Of a stretch of DNA of 7,791 nucleotides, positions 6,430-7,791 are shown in pieces; position 1 is the stretch's first letter, and every line of letters begins with the position of its first letter. The notes beneath the pieces were generated by a model. The model searched no databases. It saw only the letters and a list, made by a program, of their open reading frames with translations, and was not told the DNA's origin. The DNA is from Betaproteobacteria bacterium UBA7395 (GTDB lineage: Bacteria > Pseudomonadota > Gammaproteobacteria > Burkholderiales > Rhodocyclaceae). The stretch lies in contig DKNF01000063.1 of NCBI GenBank assembly GCA_002470165.1, positions 1 to 7,791 of the forward strand. The letters are read 5' to 3'. Both the position numbers and the translations under genes were made by a program.

Positions 6430-7791
6430 ATGCCCCGCGTCAAATCAACTGTCGAGCGCCTTTCCCCCGGCCAGAAAATGGTCCTGAGCGCGCTCGCCTG
6501 CGTGCTGGTGGCCATCGTCGCCGCGCCGCTGCGCGAGGTGCTCGACCTGGCCAACATGGTCATGCTGTTCCTGCTCACGGTACTGGTCGTCGCCGTCAGC
6601 CTGGGCCGCAATCCGGCCATCCTGGCGTCGGTGCTCGGCGTGCTGCTGTTCGATGTGTTTTTCGTGCCGCCGCATTTCTCGCTGGCGGTCAGCAACCTGC
6701 AGTACCTGATCACCTTCGCCGTCATGCTGGCCACCGCGCTGATCACCGGGCACCTGACGGCCACGCTGAAGGAGCAGGCGGCGGAAGCCGAGCGGCGGGA
6801 GCGGCGGACGCATGCCCTGTACGAAATCGCCAGCAAGCTGGCCGGGGCACTCAACGAAGCGCAGGTCAGGGAGATTGTCGCCCCCTTCGTGACCGCCGAA
6901 CTCTCGGGCCGGTGCGCACTGTGGCTGGCCGAACGCAATCATTCCGGCGCCGGTGCGGTCGAGGGATTTTCGCCGGTCCTCGCCGGCCAGGTCATGGCCT
7001 CGGGCCTGCGCCGTGTCGACCACGCTGCCAGGCATGCCCTCTATCTGCCGTTGAAGGCGCCGATGCGGGTACGCGGGGTCTTGCTCGTGCAGACGCCCGA
7101 CCGTTTGCCTGAAGCCGATCTGGCCTTTGTCGAAGCCCTGGCGTCGCTGGTGGCGATTGCCGTCGAACGCTTGCATTACGTCGAGGTGGCGCAGCGCAGC
7201 GAGGTCGACATGGCGACCGAGCGTTTGCGCAGTTCCATCCTGTCGGCCCTGTCGCACGACCTGCGCACGCCGCTGACGGTCCTGATCGGGCTGGCCGATT
7301 CGATTTCCCTGGCCGCCCCGGAACTTCCGGCAATCGCCCAGGAAAAGCTCGACGAGTTGCGCGAGCAGACCCGGCGGCTGGCCGGCCTGGTCGGCAACCT
7401 GCTGGAAATGGCCCGCCTGAACGCCGGTTCGGTGACCCTGCGCCAGGAATGGCAGTCGCTGGAGGAAGTCGTCGGCAGCAGTCTCAAGCTGGTCGGCGAT
7501 GCGCTCGGGCGCCATCGGTTGCGCGTCGAACTGCCGCGCGATCTGCCCTTGCTGCGTTTCGACGCGGTGCTGATCGAGCGGGTGCTGTGCAATCTGCTGG
7601 AAAATGCCGCCAAATACTCGCCGGCCGACGGTGAAATCCGTGTTTCGGCGCAGGTCGCCGGCGATTTCGTCGAACTCTCGGTCAGCGACCAGGGGCCGGG
7701 TTTTCCCGAACCGCTGAGTGGCGACCTGTTCGACATGTTCGTGCGCGGCAACGGTGAATCGACGACGCCGGGCGCCGGGCTGGGCCTGGCC
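6430..7791 (+). CDS. KdpD-like sensor histidine kinase lacking the N-terminal KdpD/Usp domains (3' end beyond the window)
   Basis: Membrane-bound two-component kinase; 454 residues are visible. DUF4118 membrane domain at about 17-110 with four predicted TM helices and the KdpD-type stretches NMVMLFLLTVLVVAVSLGR at 42-60 and LQYLITFAVMLATALITGHL at 90-109. A basic cluster RRERR at 122-126, like the arginine cluster after the last TM of E. coli KdpD, leads into a GAF-like region at about 128-248. HisKA: ALSHDLRTPLTVL at 273-285 with phospho-acceptor H276. HATPase: N-box NLLENAAKYS at 388-397 (N392), G1 box SDQGPGF at 419-425 (D420), F-box FDMFVRG at 434-440, G2 box GAGLGL at 448-453 at the window edge. 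Full-length KdpD is about 890 residues and carries about 390 more at the N-terminus, including a Walker-type KdpD domain and a Usp domain; none of that is upstream here. It could sense K+, ionic strength or another envelope signal. A partner KdpE-like regulator may follow outside the window. Confidence 0.93.
   Translation, partial: MPRVKSTVERLSPGQKMVLSALACVLVAIVAAPLREVLDLANMVMLFLLTVLVVAVSLGRNPAILASVLGVLLFDVFFVPPHFSLAVSNLQYLITFAVMLATALITGHLTATLKEQAAEAERRERRTHALYEIASKLAGALNEAQVREIVAPFVTAELSGRCALWLAERNHSGAGAVEGFSPVLAGQVMASGLRRVDHAARHALYLPLKAPMRVRGVLLVQTPDRLPEADLAFVEALASLVAIAVERLHYVEVAQRSEVDMATERLRSSILSALSHDLRTPLTVLIGLADSISLAAPELPAIAQEKLDELREQTRRLAGLVGNLLEMARLNAGSVTLRQEWQSLEEVVGSSLKLVGDALGRHRLRVELPRDLPLLRFDAVLIERVLCNLLENAAKYSPADGEIRVSAQVAGDFVELSVSDQGPGFPEPLSGDLFDMFVRGNGESTTPGAGLGLA

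Noticed and set aside
6171..7112. Plus-strand open frame of 313 codons and minus-strand frame 7515-6445 over the kinase
   Set aside because: Neither has recognisable motifs, while another plus-strand frame from 6430 shows DUF4118, HisKA and HATPase motifs in order.

Overview
The window reads as chromosomal DNA of a GC-rich Gram-negative bacterium. Protein style (an MCP with a periplasmic helical-bundle sensor, a CvrA-type antiporter of enterobacterial length, a DUF502 protein, a KdpD-like kinase) suggests a betaproteobacterium, perhaps of the Rhodocyclales. That placement is an inference from protein style only. Nothing seen points to recent transfer: there is no insertion sequence, integrase, tRNA, CRISPR array or long repeat.

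Layout. (1) Positions 1-1192, minus strand: the N-terminal 397 residues of a methyl-accepting chemotaxis protein, cut by the window edge at the conserved hairpin tip. (2) Positions 1193-1384: a divergent intergenic region. (3) Positions 1385-3130, plus: a complete CvrA/NhaP2-type cation(K+)/proton antiporter. (4) Converging on it with one base between the stop codons, a three-gene minus-strand operon transcribed 6259 to 3132: a KefB-like CPA2 antiporter with a C-terminal RCK domain, a tandem-domain universal stress protein (start overlapping the antiporter stop as TGATG), and a DUF502 membrane protein nine bases further on. (5) Positions 6260-6429: a second divergent intergenic region holding a TTTACG-N5-TTTACG direct repeat. 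(6) From 6430 to the right edge, plus: a sensor histidine kinase matching the C-terminal half of KdpD (DUF4118 membrane domain, GAF-like region, HisKA, HATPase) but starting directly at the membrane domain, without the N-terminal KdpD and Usp domains.

Taken together, positions 1385-7791 look like a monovalent-cation and pH homeostasis locus: two antiporters of different superfamilies, a nucleotide-binding stress protein, a membrane protein of unknown function, and a divergent KdpD-like sensor. The most interesting points are the KdpE-like direct repeat between the KefB-like operon and the short KdpD-like kinase, and the fact that a Usp module absent from the kinase is encoded separately in the opposing operon. 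A regulatory circuit linking them is a hypothesis. No wholly new system is evident.
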